The position numbers and the translations under genes were made by a program. From positions 106,247,762 through 106,311,761 of the forward strand of contig OY740769.1 of assembly GCA_963513935.1 (NCBI GenBank): DNA of 64,000 nt. The letters are read 5' to 3'. Below are positions 10,402 to 22,355 of this stretch, piece by piece; the stretch's first letter is position 1, and each line of letters starts with the position of its first letter. This DNA comes from Aphrophora alni (lineage: Eukaryota > Arthropoda > Insecta > Hemiptera > Aphrophoridae). The notes beneath the pieces were generated by a model. It was not told the origin of the DNA and made no database searches. It was given only the letters and a program-made list of their open reading frames with translations.

Positions 10402-12113
10402 GGTAAATGTTTACTTTAAGGTGGCGCCGTAGTTTTCGGATTTTGTTTTTATCGTCTACTACATACCTTACTTCATAAGAATAATTAATGTTTTCCTTCC
10501 ACCAATCACTATTTTTCACTGAAAAGTCACAATGTAAAACTATCAAATCTAACGTATTTATAGGTTAGACTTGTTAGACATAATGACAAATGTTCACTTT
10601 TATGTCTCATGTTATTAAAGATATTTCAATCTATAATAATCCGTAATCACAGATTTTATCCGTGATCTAATTTCAATAAACTTACGAAAGGTTTAGTCAG
10701 GTTAATAGCAATCTAGCTTAGTCATTGTGTAATGCGCATGTGTCAAACCATACGATATTGTTATTCCTATTATGTCTTACAATTATGTGTAATCTATTGG
10801 TTCACAGATGGATCCAAAATGGAAGGTGGTGTGGGGGCAGGAGTGGTGGGACCAAGGTTCAAAAAACATGTGTCCCTCAGTGCTGACGCCACCATCTTTC
10901 AAGCAGAGGTACATGCCATCCATTTGGTGGCAAATCATCTGATCACTAAAAACCAATGCAAACAGAAAATTAGCATTATGTCGGATAGTCAAGCTGCATT
11001 AAAAGCACTTCAAAGTAAGAACTTGAGATCAAAGATGCTTCACGAGTGCCATCAGGCTCTAAACCAGCTGGCGGACAAGAATAAAGTTGAACTTGTCTGG
11101 GTGCCAGGGCACGAGGGAATAGCAGGCAGTGAGGAAGCAGATCAGCAAGCTAAACTTGGTGCATCTAATCCCTTTACAGGGCCATCTCCTATGTACGGAT
11201 TTGGCCCTAGGGATTACCAGGAGGTTATTACCAACTGGGCCAACAAAGTAATCAACAGAACCTGGAATGCATTGCCGGGTCTTATACATTCCAAGAAGTT
11301 CCTTATCCCTAATAAAAAGAGAGGGAAGGTGCTAAACCTAAGCAGAAGAGAGTTAAAACTCCTCTGTGGTATACTAACAGGACATATTAATTGCAGGTAT
11401 CACTTAAGTAAGATTGGCCTGGTGGATGATGACATTTGCAGGTACTGTGGTGAAGAGGTGGAACGCATGGAACACATCATCATGGAGTGCCCGGCCTTAT
11501 GCCTAAAAAGACATAAATTTCTAGAATTTATCTTCATTTCGGAAGAAGAATTACTAAACCTCCCGACCAGGGGTTTGATCAATTTTGTCAAAGACATAGA
11601 TCTCTCTTGAGTCCAACAAGAGGGGGGGCACAAAAGATCTAATTACATCGCAGTGCAGGAGGCGTCTTTAAAACACTCTCCCCAGTCTTAATAATAATAG
11701 TCATTGTGTAATGCGCATGCGTCAAACCATAAGATATTCTTATTCCTATTATGTGTAATCTATAAACCCCTCAATTTGATAAGTGATCTTATTAGGCTAA
11801 GTTCATTAAAAGTACGAAAGGTTTAGCCAGGTTATTATATAGCCAACTGGCCAAACCTGTCGTGACATGAAATAGCGATCTAGTTTAATCATTGTGTAAG
11901 GAGCATGCGTCAAACCATAAAATATTCTTATTCCTATTATATGTCTTGCAATTAAGTGTAACCTATAAACTCCACAATTTTATAGTTTTTAAATTGTGAT
12001 TTTTCAGTGAAAAATAGTGATTGGCGCAAGGAAAATACTATTTATTCTTATGAAGTAGATGATAAAAAATAAAATACGGAAAATACTGCGCCACCTTAAA
12101 GAAAACATTTACC
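10402..12113. mobile_element. Inverted-repeat DNA element interrupted by a non-LTR retrotransposon
   Basis: The left arm (10402 to about 10560) and right arm (about 11950 to 12113) are inverse copies: GGTAAATGTTTACTTTAAGG / CCTTAAAGAAAACATTTACC, and CCACCAATCACTATTTTTCA / TGAAAAATAGTGATTGGCG. The inside holds three direct copies of a 'GTCATTGTGTAATGCGCATG' type repeat (starts 10721, about 11699 and about 11888) and the retrotransposon tail at 10801-11698. No transposase is visible. TSDs could not be fixed. Confidence 0.7.
10801..11698 (+). pseudogene. Non-LTR retrotransposon 3' end: RNase H and C-terminal zinc knuckle
   Basis: An open frame of about 270 codons starts abruptly at FTDGSKMEGGVGAG (first RNase H Asp) and holds the rest of the site: the Glu in FQAEVHAI, the Asp in MSDSQAALKAL, and VPGHEGIAGSEEAD with the HEGxxxxEEAD signature. 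After the RNase H domain comes a CRYCGEEVE...EHIIMECP Cys-His cluster typical of I/Loa/R1-type ORF2 C-termini. The 5' side (endonuclease and RT) is missing, a normal 5' truncation. The 3' end is a short (TAA)n run at 11688-11698, as in I-type elements. The frame is undamaged, so insertion was probably recent compared with the other elements here. The nominal ATG at 10732 is in flanking repeat, not the element. Confidence 0.88.
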
Positions 12114-12277
12114 CACCTAATAAGATCTTATTTTTTAAAAAATAAGGTAGATAGTATGATACGGCGATTTTCTTAACTATATTTCAGAGCAAGGTCGATT
12201 GCATATAATTATCTAAGTCTAGTCTGTCTTACTACAATGTTCAAGCTTAATATAATGTTTATTGACATTCCACTTAC

Positions 12278-12412
12278 CACTAGAGATGTGCAAACCATAA
12301 TCTTTGTTGCAAGTGAAATTTTGTTGTCATCTTCAGTTGTAAATATACATTTTTCTGGAATAACAGACGACAAACATAAACGGCATTGTTCACAATCATT
12401 TTCACAGGCCAT
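12278..12412 (-). CDS. ZAD zinc-finger protein, exon 1 (start codon and first half of ZAD)
   Basis: On the minus strand an ATG at 12412-12410 opens a 45-codon exon, MACENDCEQCRLCLSS then IFTTEDD...LATKIMVCTSLV, ending at a GTG|GTAAGT donor (phase 0). CRLCL followed by an IF...LA.KI..C..L.V pattern is the N-terminal half of an arthropod ZAD domain. The frame reads on past the donor to 12209, but that part lacks ZAD similarity. Exon 2 at 2614-2462 starts in phase 0 and supplies the second CxxC pair, so the joined product reads through. The intervening intron is 9,663 nt. The gene is probably a nuclear C2H2 regulator, with the remainder left of the window. No promoter was identified upstream (above 12412). 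Confidence 0.82.
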
Positions 12413-12754
12413 TTCTGTTAATAGGAGAATGCCACTATTGACAAAATGGTTTTAGGTTAAATTACCGGCAAAGTTCACATTGGTGTAATTAGTGAATATC
12501 CTAATCAACTATTAGTAATAAACTATAGATCTCATCTATATATATAAATAAAACTAACACTTAAACTTCGTATATCTACCACAAATATAATATATAAACA
12601 ACAGTTAAATACTAATTGAACTACCAAAACAATGAAAACATGCACTAATGTGGCTGACCAGAAGCGGCAGAAGCTAGCTTAAGATGAGCTCCAACTCTTA
12701 TTCTAACCGTAACCTGTGATATTCCTAACCTGAAAACATTTCTCTGTAAATAAA

Positions 12755-13215
12755 CTATTTGAAAAATTACCTCCATGATAATTTACATACATTCTTTTTA
12801 GGAATAGTAGTTTAATATTTATTAACACCGTATCTGGAATTAGGGTCTGACCAGAGCTACAGCCGTTTATATGAAAACGGAGGTGAGGGGGTCATGTATT
12901 TCATCAATAACAAATTTTAAAAATTACCTCCATGAAAATTTCCATAAATACTCTTAAGGAATATTAGTTAAATATTTTATAACCACCATAACTGGAATTA
13001 GGGTCTGACCAAAGCTAATGACGCTTATATGAAGAGGGACGGGAGGGAGGGCCAGGTATTTTCATCAATATATAAAAAGTTTGAAAAATTACTTCAATGA
13101 ATTTTTGCATAAACACTCTTAAGGAATAGTAGTATAATATTTTATAAACAGAATATTTGGAATTAGGGTCTGACGTTTATATGAAGGAGAGAAGAGGGCA
13201 TTATGTATTTTCTAG
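12755..13215. repeat. Tandem repeat, ~160-170-bp unit, three copies
   Basis: Each unit starts near (G)AAAAATTACCTCCATGA and continues with AGGAATA(G/T)TAGT, then GGAATTAGGGTCTGAC, TTATATGAA, a G-rich patch and ATGTATTT(T)CATCAAT. Copies begin at about 12759, 12922 and 13083. They differ by 10-15% by eye, so the array is old. No coding content. Confidence 0.8.
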
Positions 13216-13435
13216 GGGTGTGCAAGCCTGGAATTTTGAAGCCAATTCTCAGGTAAATCGAGCCAAGTTTGAGCTTTAATCGACCTCGTTTACCGAACTC
13301 GAGCTTTTTACGAGCTCGAGCTTTTAAACCAGCTAGAGCTTTAATCGAGCCTTTATGGAGCTCGAACTTTTATTAAGCCTTTTAACGAGCTCAAATTGTT
13401 ATAAAGCTCTAGTTTTTTAAAGCTTCTGATAAAAT
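13216..13435. repeat. Degenerate GAGCTCGAGCTTT-type simple repeat after a hAT-like end
   Basis: CTAGGGGTGTGCAAG at 13213 resembles the left end of hAT elements. It is followed by about 200 bp in which (C)GAGCTCGAGCTTTTAA and similar words recur. No partner end or 8-bp duplication was found, so the hAT link is a guess; the internal repetition is directly visible. Confidence 0.45.
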
Positions 13436-15270
13436 TCAAATTGAATAATAATCAGTATAATGTTGATTTTTTTTTTCCTTTTGGAATGGACAATTCAGTG
13501 TAGTGGGAAAGGTGAAGTAGTTGTACAGTTGGCCAAACGTTAGCTGGCACTTGGGCTTGGCGAGCTGAGACGACGGACTTGGGGCGAGGGGAGGGTGGAA
13601 GTGCAGGTATAAATACTTTCGGAATACATTGACTCTCGCCGCTTTGTATAATGCCGAAATTGGTTTGTAATCTATGTCAGATCTTTTAAGCAATACATAA
13701 GCTGCACACATTAAATATACAAATTTCAATTAGGGGAGCCAAAAAATTACAGTGTGTACGCTTCAGCCCAGCTCTCGCCCCGTGAAACCGGTTGTTGGCA
13801 TTAGCTGATGTTTTCAGAAAGACGAATACAGGTTTTCTACCTAGCAGCCAAGTGCCAGCTTATGTTTGGCAGACAATAATTGATGGGAAATAAAACACCC
13901 TCGATCTAACTAAAGGATTCAAAACTTCCTTTGGTGTGAAATTGTATTACAATCCCATTTCATTCACATATTTTCTAATAATTACATATTTTATTACAAA
14001 TAAATAATTATTATATATTTGTAGATAAAATTTTTTGTCTACAGTTGTTGACAAAGTGGCATTTTGCTCATTTAAATTAGTTTGCAAAACAGCTGATTTC
14101 TCAACAGTTTTACTTTGCCCACTCCAGTACTTTGCCCACTACTTTGCACACTCCGAATGGCAACCGAACAAAACGAAATTTAGGTTACGTTTATTTGAAT
14201 TGATTTATAATATACAGGAAATGTCCCGTATGTAGGTTAGATTAATTCTTTCATGTAAAATAACATAAATAAAAAACCAAACAACGTTTTAAAGTTGAAA
14301 AAGGAAGTAATTATTTATGAAGATGATTGACAGTGTATGTACACGGAGAGTATTTTTCGTTTGCCGAGTTTTGAAGTTGGCAATCCCGTTTCCTCAACAA
14401 TACACCTAAGTTATTTGTAATATTCATAAATAACCTCAGTTTTGACGTGAGAACTTCTACTCATTGGAGCACATATTTTATTTGTAGATATGTTATTATT
14501 TGTCACAAAATAACAACTGTAGACAAAGTATAATGTGCAATTCGTGAGCAAAGTGTCTTTTTTAAACTCGATAAAATTGACGCACTCGGCAAGCCTCGTG
14601 CGTCAACATTTTTCTCTCGTTTAAAAAAGTGCCACTTTGCCCACTAGTTGCACAAATAACTATTTTAGTTGGGATCAAGGAAAAAATTATGCCAATAAAA
14701 AGAAAAAACTTTGTACTTCGTAAATAATAGTAATGAAATTCACGAACATGTGAACTTACGAGTACGAATTTCGGTTTACTATTTTAACAGAGTGTTAACA
14801 CAATGAATAACGTTACACCTAGTAGAAATGAGGTGGGAGAACTAGTTTACCTTGAATGGTTTGTATTAATTTATCAGGACTATGCATCTCAAGAGACAAA
14901 ACTTCCCCTACAAACACATTTTACTGTCTATTGTAGTAGGAGAAAGCAATGTTTACATCTGACTTAAATAATAGTACAATTCAATTAATTCTGATATAAT
15001 AGTTTGATCATTATTTGTAAAAAAATAATAATAATAATAATAAATAAATAAAATTAAAGTAGCCAAATTATTTAAAAACCTAAAAAAACTATTTTTTTGG
15101 TATTGGTGTCATTTTAAATTTTTTATTTGAAATTGAAAATGATGGAGCATTGTCAAACTAAAAACTAAACATCTTTTCTATATTTTGCTATAACACTATG
15201 ACTGCAAGACTGTTTTTTGTCAAATCCTTTACAGAATCAAATTGTTTATAAAAAAATGTCCTGTACTAGC
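13436..15270. other. Noncoding region with one strong hairpin
   Basis: Apart from the hairpin at 14548-14640 and partial repeats of ACTTTGCCCACT, I see no gene in this 1.8 kb. Short frames here have no recognisable domain. Confidence 0.4.
14548..14640. repeat. 93-bp hairpin (foldback repeat)
   Basis: The left arm GCAAAGTGTCTTTTTTAAAC...ATTGACGCA pairs with the right arm TGCGTCAACATTTTTCTCTCG...CACTTTGC around the loop CTCGGCAAGCCTCG. Arms are roughly 40 bp with few mismatches. It is probably a small MITE end or foldback remnant. Confidence 0.7.
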
Positions 15271-15274
15271 CTGC

Positions 15275-17945
15275 TGTGTATCACTTTGATACACAGAAGG
15301 TTTTCTCCACAGGCCATGTGTATCATATTGATACACATAAGTTTAGTTTGTCATGTTTTGGGACCTGTGTATAGTTTAGATGCACAATATCTATTAAATA
15401 ACATGTCTTGCCATTTAGCCATGGCCTGTAGGATTAGAAAAATGACATTGGTTTTTATAATTATGTAGGTTATATTGGTAGCCCTGAGCTCCATATGATT
15501 TCTTGTGATTTTAGGTGGGAAATCTTGTTTACCTGACTTCAATACTTTGAAATAGTTGATCAGTTGATCTAGCAAGGTTATAGAAGTGTTGTTGTAATGG
15601 CAAACTCTGATCAAATTAGAGACTATATTTATGAAGATATTGATAGTGACGAAAATAGTAAACTGAGTTGTTTTCGCAACTTCAGTGATAGTGATGATCC
15701 CGAGTATACTATTTCCAATGAAGAGAGTGATGATAGTTTTATAGATACAGCACCTATAAAAAGATGTAGATATGTAAATTCTGAACACAACAAACTATAC
15801 ACTTCAGACAAAGACAAATCAACAGGAAACTGCAAACCAGCTTCCTGAAGTTTCTCAACCTATTTTTGGACCTTCTACCAGTTTTAACACAGCGACTAAT
15901 GGAAATCAACCTAACCAAGCTGATGAATGTACAGTGAGTTGGAATGTAGCGTTGGGTAACCTCAATAATTGTATGTGTAATGTAGTTGGAGGTCTAAATG
16001 AACAAGTCTATGGCCAGTTTCATGGTCCCCTTATCGAATTACAGTGCTATAATTTATTTGAAGATGATTTCCTCATTGACCACTTAGTCCTAGAGACAAA
16101 CCGCTACGCAGACCAGTCTATCATACATACTATTCTAAATGAAAGTGCAGGCCAACACTCTAGACTCTCCCTTTGGGAAGATACAAATCGAGAGGAACTT
16201 AGAAAGTTTTTGGGAATACTCTTGTGGATAGGTCTTGATAAAAAAACCATCATTACAAAAGTATTGGTCTCAACTTCCTCTGTATGAAAATAAGATTAGC
16301 AAAATGATGTCACGAAACCGTTTTGAATTGTTGCTAAGCAATTTCCATTTTTTTGACAATGAGACCCCTGACGATGAAAGAACTAAGTTGTACAAGATTC
16401 AAGTCCTTATCGACATCTTGAATGAAAGATTTCAAAAAACTTACGTACCTGAAGAACAAGTCTGTATAGACGAAAAAATGATCCCTTTTCGGGGTAGATT
16501 ACGAATAAGACAATACATTCCTAACAAGAGGCACAAATATGGTTTGAAGCTATATAAACTATGCATTCAAGGAGGTTATACTTGGAATTTAAAATTATAT
16601 TCTGGCAAGGATGAAGTGGTTAGAGAAAATCACTCAGAAGAGGTTGTGATGGAATTAATGGCCCCTTTGCTGAATACAGGTCGTACTCTAGTAACAGAAA
16701 TTTTTATACTAGTGTGGAATTGGCATATTTGCTTAATCAGAACAAAACCCACCTTATTGGAACTTTGAAGAAAAAAAGAAAACACAACCCACGATCTGTT
16801 ATTTCTACAAAGTTGTCAAGAGGCCAGATGATCGCTCTGCAAAGTAACAAAAAGTCTATCGTCTGCAAATGGAAGGACAAAAGAGATGTCCTTTTTTACC
16901 ACAAAAGATGTCCCAGTAATGACAGAAGTGAACACTCAACGTGGAATCAAACTGAAACCTTCCACAATTTTAGAATATAATAGTGTCAAATCTTACATTG
17001 ATGTCTCCGATCAAATGGCGGCTTATGGTACAACTCTTCGGAAAGGTGTGAAATGGTACTGGAAGGTAGGCATTGAGCTCCTTACCAACACATCAGTAGT
17101 AAACGCTCATGCTATTTATAACAAAATATGCAGCGCAACCAATACAAAAGTCAAAATTACCGAATTTCGGGAAAAGCTGGCGATGGCATTAATATATGGA
17201 AATGCAACAGAAAACGATGACACTCCAAGATGTACTAATAACCAAAAACATGAACTGCAAGAGAATGGACGCAAAAGAGGCCGTTGTACTGTATGTTACA
17301 ACAAACTTGCAGAACATCAAGGTAGAGCCGTTGCTGCTAAAAATGCAAAGCAGGTAACTACCAGTTGTGTGGGTTGTCCAGATCGGGTTTACATGTACAG
17401 TATCTAAAATCTTTTTTTGAAAAACACATTTGTCAGATGAAAAGTAAAGTGAATAACTTCTACAAATATGAATCAAAGAAGTACAACCAAATTGGTTAAA
17501 ATTAGAAGCCTTATTTTATGTAATGATAAACAAAACTTTGTGTTATTGTCATAACCACTAGGTTTTATTTTAATTTTATGTCAAAGGTAATTTTATTTTG
17601 AAATGTATAAAACAATTTCATACTTCTTCAAACGTTTCAGTCTTATTATTTCTCATGTTATTTTGTTTTTAATTATTTTATACCTTCCTCCAGAGCCATG
17701 TGTATCATTTTTATACACAGTGATTATTTGTTTTACAACACATTTATAGAAGTGAATATCAGATTCTACATGGAAATAACAAACTCTACTATTATAATAA
17801 GAGGAAAAAACAAAGTGGCTTGTACAAAAAATTTTCTTTAGAGTCTATGGCCTGTGAACAAGATTCTCTCTGTGTATTAAAGTTATACACATGGCTTAAT
17901 CTGAAAGTTTGTTTGTGTATAAATTTTATACATATGGCAGTCAAA
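15275..17945 (+). mobile_element. piggyBac-like transposon, approximate extent
   Basis: The transposase remnant is bracketed by a distinctive palindromic repeat: TGTGTATCACTTTGATACACA at 15275, TGTGTATCATATTGATACACA at 15317, TGTGTATCATTTTTATACACA at about 17700, and weaker copies at about 17872 and 17911. Placement on both sides of the ORF suggests subterminal transposase-binding repeats. I could not fix the outer ends or the TTAA duplications. Confidence 0.65.
15597..17407 (+). pseudogene. piggyBac-like transposase, frameshifted
   Basis: This reads as a full-length transposase of about 600 codons broken by frameshifts near 15840, 16240, 16710 and 16880. Pieces in order: an acidic N-terminus (DYIYEDIDSDENS), FGPSTS-type linker, NREELRKFLGILLWIGL, then KYWSQLPLYENKISKMMSRNRFE, PEEQVCIDEKMIPFRGR (first catalytic Asp), RTLVTE followed out of frame by FYTSVELA, KSYIDVSDQMAAY (third Asp), and a C-terminal Cys-rich domain (RCTVCYNKL...TSCVGCPD). 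The usual DNFYTS block is damaged: a base is lost and the Asp codon reads Glu, so the second catalytic residue is gone. Clearly an inactive copy. Confidence 0.9.
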
Positions 17946-18353
17946 GTGTTTAGTCTTACACTTCATAACAATCTGTGTGTATAGCTTAGGCTAATGTATC
18001 TGTGGGTAGTCAAATGTTTTTAGAAGGGCTATTGATTATCGCCAGTTAAAATTATTACTTCCAAAAGTTGTGGGAAGATCAGACACAGAACTAGTGTTGA
18101 AAATACCGCTACTTTGTGGTAACGCATTTCGCTGTTTTTGGTCACTCTGTTAATATGTAAAGTTAGGTTTACACAAGCATGTAGCAGTGGCGCCACTAAA
18201 TGGCGCCAGTTTTAGTGTCATGCCACTGGAGGTTTACACACAAAAGTGAATGTTCTAGCCATGCCATTGATAATGGAGTAGTAGTTTTTAGATGGAGACA
18301 GCCGATTTGTTGCACAGAAATGATTTTGTAGTTTTTGTGTGATTACCTTTAAA

Positions 18354-19207
18354 ATGTCTGATTATATTGAAAGTGTTCGGATTGTGTTAGGAACAGTGAT
18401 TGATGCGATTAGTGAAGAGTTATTAGAAGAAGCACATGACATTGTGAGGCGGATAAAATCAAGGAAACCAAGGTCCTTTTGGGAAAGGAAATGGATAAGT
18501 AGGAGGATACATTTTGGTGCATCAAAATTGTTAGAGGAACTTGATACTGAAGATAAAGAAAGCTTCAAAAATCATCTAAGAAAGTCAGAAGAAAAGTTTG
18601 AGGAGTTACTAAAACATATTTCACCTGCAATTCAAAAATCAAATACAAAGGTGAGGTGGAGTGGTGGGAAAAATAGTGCTTTTATAAAAGGCAATAGACA
18701 GCAAACAGCATAATTTGCCAGAGCATGCGCTGTTTTTTGCTGATGACGTGTTCCTTTTAAGGGAATATTTATTGAAGCCATATAATACTAGAAGTGGTCC
18801 TTTAACTCTAAGACAGAAAATTTTTAATTATCGTCTTTCTAGAGCACGGCGCATAGTTGAAAATGCATTCGGCATCCTTGCAGCCAGGTTTCGTATTTTT
18901 GGAAAGCCGTTTCTGTTATCCCCTAATAAAGTGATAAAAACAACTGTAGCTATGCATAATTGGCTACGACTACAAATCCTGGTGTATATTTCTACAGAGG
19001 ATGTGCTGATGAAGAAGATTTAGAAACTGGTAATATTATACCAGGACAATGACGTAATGAAGTCCAATTCGAAGGATTGGCTAGTGTAAAAGAGACATCA
19101 CAACATCGCAACCCATAAAAGAGAGCAAAGAATGTTAGGGATAAACTCGCCGATTGGTTTATGGGAGAAGGACGTGTTCCTTGGCAACGAGTATTTGTAA
19201 GCCACAA
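18354..19207 (+). pseudogene. PIF/Harbinger transposase, internally deleted
   Basis: The first frame (MSDYIESVRIVLG at 18354 to the stop near 18713) resembles the N-terminal region of Harbinger transposases (RSFWERKWISRR...GASKLLEEL). The second (18715-19023) has the C-terminal core: LFFADDVFLLREYLLKPY and LTLRQKIFNYRLSRARRIVENAFGILAARFRIF, very characteristic of the family, including a catalytic Asp. The middle of the DDE domain is missing between the two pieces, so the copy is dead. The tail after 19023 continues out of frame. Confidence 0.88.
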
Positions 19208-19654
19208 AGGAGATTAATATGAAGTACTGTGAAGAATTTGGGTACTTCAATAATTATACCAAGAACGCTGTTATTATTAATCCTTTGTATTAATAAATGT
19301 ATTAACATGATATCTGGCTTAACATTGTATTGTTGTGTCCAAGTCTTATGTGGTAATTGGTAATAATTGTAAAGGGGTCTTATGGGTTTTTTTTAATTTA
19401 AAAAATCTGTTTTTATATTTTTACCAGAACATTTTCAAAACACACGAAATTGGTTTTGACCATCTTGTAGAGCTTAAAAAAACCAAAAGTTTGTATAGTG
19501 TTTTGAATTATTAACCTACGTTTTAGAGTTGCAGATAAAATCCAAAAAACACATACAAATAAGTTCCCATTGTAATGTTGTTAAAATGTTACCTATTTAA
19601 GCGTGATTAAGATGTTTTTTATAATTAACAAACAATTTTCTGTTATTTTATCTC

Positions 19655-19855
19655 TCAATTTTGGCCAGCTTCCATTTCTCTTCCTCCTTCCTTTTCTGGC
19701 ATTTCTACCTTAGCTTCATTCTTCTGATTACTCGGATTCTTAACATTTCCCTTTGATTTTTTTATTCCTAACACTGTGTATTCTTTCTGACTACTATCTA
19801 CTCCATTACTAATTGGCTCAACCATCACCGGTCCATTCTGTATCTGCCATGACAC
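19655..19855 (-). pseudogene. Possible remnant of the second Harbinger ORF (Myb-like), unproven
   Basis: A 66-codon minus-strand frame within the Harbinger element, rich in Lys, Glu, Asn and Ser, starts MSWQIQNGPVMVEPISNG. Harbinger elements often carry a second, oppositely oriented gene encoding a Myb/SANT-like protein, and position and strand fit. I cannot see a Myb motif in this stretch, so the link is by context only. Confidence 0.25.
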
Positions 19856-20187
19856 CGTAACAAAGACTTCACTTCTTTAAATTTAATTTGTTATATAAAC
19901 TTTTACACAAAATATACTTATCAACACAAAACAACACACGTTTATTAACAGAGATCGAGCTAGGTAATAAATGTGTCACTGGAGCTTCTAGACGTCAGTT
20001 ACTAACACTGGCAATATGGTTTACACGGGCTACAAGAAGTGACACGTCAGTACAGATGGCGTGCTACTGCACCTCTCCATTAAAAATAGCGCGTCATTTA
20101 AGGTTTACACATTACATTTTTTGCATCACTTGGAAGCCAGTAAAAGTGACGCCACACAACAATAACTACTACTATGCTAGTGTAAAC

Positions 20188-22264
20188 AATAACGATCACT
20201 TAATTTTTTAATCACCTATTTCTGGTTTGCAGCTAGCTAGCTGTGTTGTCACAATACAAGCTATTATTTCAATTGACTATTTGTGAAGTTAAAGTTAGGT
20301 TAGATCTTTAGTGTTGGTCCCACGACTATTGCTGTAATTAATTAAAACAAGGCATACCTTTGGAAGGAGAGTGATATCTGTAATGGACAGTAAATAGATT
20401 TATTTGCTTCTAGTAACGATGTTAAGAACATGTGTGTTTGACATATATTAGATCTTGTGTAAACTAATTTTGTAATACAGATAAATCACATTTTCAATTC
20501 CTTCTAATAAAAAACTCTATATCCCATTTAAAAATGCCTATGTCTATAGATATATATTGCTCTAATAAAAATGTGTTTTATAATCTAAAATTTGTTTAAT
20601 GTATTTCATAGACAGAGGACTTAGAAAACTATACAAAACATAAGTTTAAACTCTACACCAAGTTTAAATGGTTTAGCTGGAATTGTTGGATTACAATTAA
20701 TTAGTTCATGACTGTTTTGGAAACTAAGGAAACTCACATTAAATCTAGATTGATAATAATAACATACTATTATTGTTACTATAAAATTGAATTGTTGATA
20801 ATTAAAAATCCAATCAACAATTAAGTTATACTTTATTGTTTCGATTTTATTCTAATTGTTACATAATTTATTTAAAAAATTTCTTTTGTTGTCATAGTTT
20901 GGTTTTTGTACAACACTATTTATTACACATCACATTCATGTTCAAAATTGCACAACATTTTTGTAAACAACATTGTCTTATTACAAAAACCGAAACAATG
21001 GTCTGTATTTATATGAAACAAACTAGATAACAGTTTTACCCCCCTAATAAAACAATTTGTATTCAATTTAAACATAACATAGATAAACTGTTCATTTGGA
21101 CAGCTTATGTTTACATCTCTCCATATTAAATTACATTTACTTCCTTTAACATAGATATATACATTTAATCATACATAGATCATCTCCTAGATACATGATA
21201 ATTTAGTGTAATCTGCTCCTGAAATCTTATGTAAGGAAATCTATTTCATTTGTCATGAGTTTGGAGTCAAATAATAGGGTCAAATTTAGTACTACTAAGA
21301 ACTACTATTTAATACTACATTAATGAAAAATTACTACTATGCTGCTTGCTCTACAAAGTCAATAGATGGAATAGAGTCAGAGACAAAGCTGAGAACACTG
21401 TTTAGTATCCTTATGACTAAATGAATTAATCACACAAATTTTCACAAAAATAACAATGTCTCTATTTATTACCAACAAAACAATGTTTACACGACTATCA
21501 TAATTTTCAGTTGTTTACAGGAACACAAGCTTTGAAGAACCCCTAAGCTCGGTTAAGCAAAGCTTGCGTATTTGTAAATAATTGAAGATGATTACTTAGT
21601 CATTGAATGGGAATATTTTTGATAATAAACTTTTTATTGAAGAAATTTGTGTTTTCTTCACTTGGTGATTAAATTGTTCACAAGTGTTGTTCATAAGTGA
21701 CAGATAGGTTAGTCTATAAAAAATATTGAGTCAACCCATAACCAATTCTCCCAGAGTAAAGCTATAAAGGATTGTAAATTTCATACAATAATTGAAAATT
21801 TCAAGTCATTCTGTAATTTGTCATTTAGAGAAATGAAGTGTGTGATGATGTTGAGTTCTCCAGTGAATGTTCTAAAAGAATAGAGGCATAACTCATCCCA
21901 AATTATAGAATCAACTCAAGAGTTATGGAATGAAGCAATAAATCAAAGAGATTAGACAAAAAATTCTAAGATAAAATCTAGATTACAATTGAATATTCAA
22001 TAAGTATGATGGAGGACATTGACAAATGGAAAACGATAGAATAGTATTGTATTTAATTTTTAATCAGAAATTGTTCCACCTGTTCTAATTTTTATGCTGT
22101 TGATATTTATTTAAACAATTTATTTTTACAATTAATTGTAATTGTTTTGCAACTCAAAAAAGTAAGACCATTACACCCTTCTTATATTAATAAGTATTAC
22201 AAATTAGACAAACTTATTTTGTTCGTGATTTTATCATGTTGATTTATGTTCTTCTTTTTTCAAG
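20188..22264. other. AT-rich intergenic sequence
   Basis: About 2 kb with no recognised gene or terminal-repeat element. Small plus-strand frames (for example 20836-21030) show no domain. Confidence 0.4.
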
Positions 22265-22291
22265 TTGTCATCTCTGTTAAAGTCAAATAGA

Positions 22292-22355
22292 ATGTCAAGG
22301 AAAAGTGAAGACAGCACATTATCTATAGATACAATACATAAAGCAACTGAATCTG
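22292..22355 (+). CDS. Hypothetical two-exon gene, exon 1
   Basis: ATG at 22292 gives MSRKSEDSTLSIDTIHKATES and ends at a CTG|GTAATA donor with one base carried over. A good acceptor (TTCTTTTTTCAAG, ending about 22264) lies just upstream, and the frame stays open back to it. This could therefore be an internal exon of a longer gene, with coding sequence beginning earlier. The exon joins in phase to 23192. Confidence 0.5.

Larger units (their letters stand above)
18167..20187 (+). mobile_element. PIF/Harbinger element with inverted ends
   Basis: The left end GGTTTACACAAGCATGTAGC and the right end (inverse) GTTTACACTAGCATAGTAGT are inverted partners; nearby 'TGGCGCCACT' and 'AGTGACGCCAC' also pair. 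Inside, further inverted GGTTTACAC blocks near 20020 and 20100 suggest a nested copy of the same end. The transposase remnant at 18354-19207 is on the plus strand. A TTA precedes the left end and TAA lies near the right, compatible with the 3-bp TWA duplication of Harbingers but not exact. Confidence 0.7.

Noticed and set aside
13213..13228. Possible hAT terminus CTAGGGGTGTGCAAG
   Set aside because: No partner end or 8-bp duplication was found, so it is not called as a separate mobile element.
15217..15468. 83-codon plus frame before the piggyBac remnant
   Set aside because: It reads through the TGTGTATCA palindromic repeats; the apparent protein is produced by the repeat.
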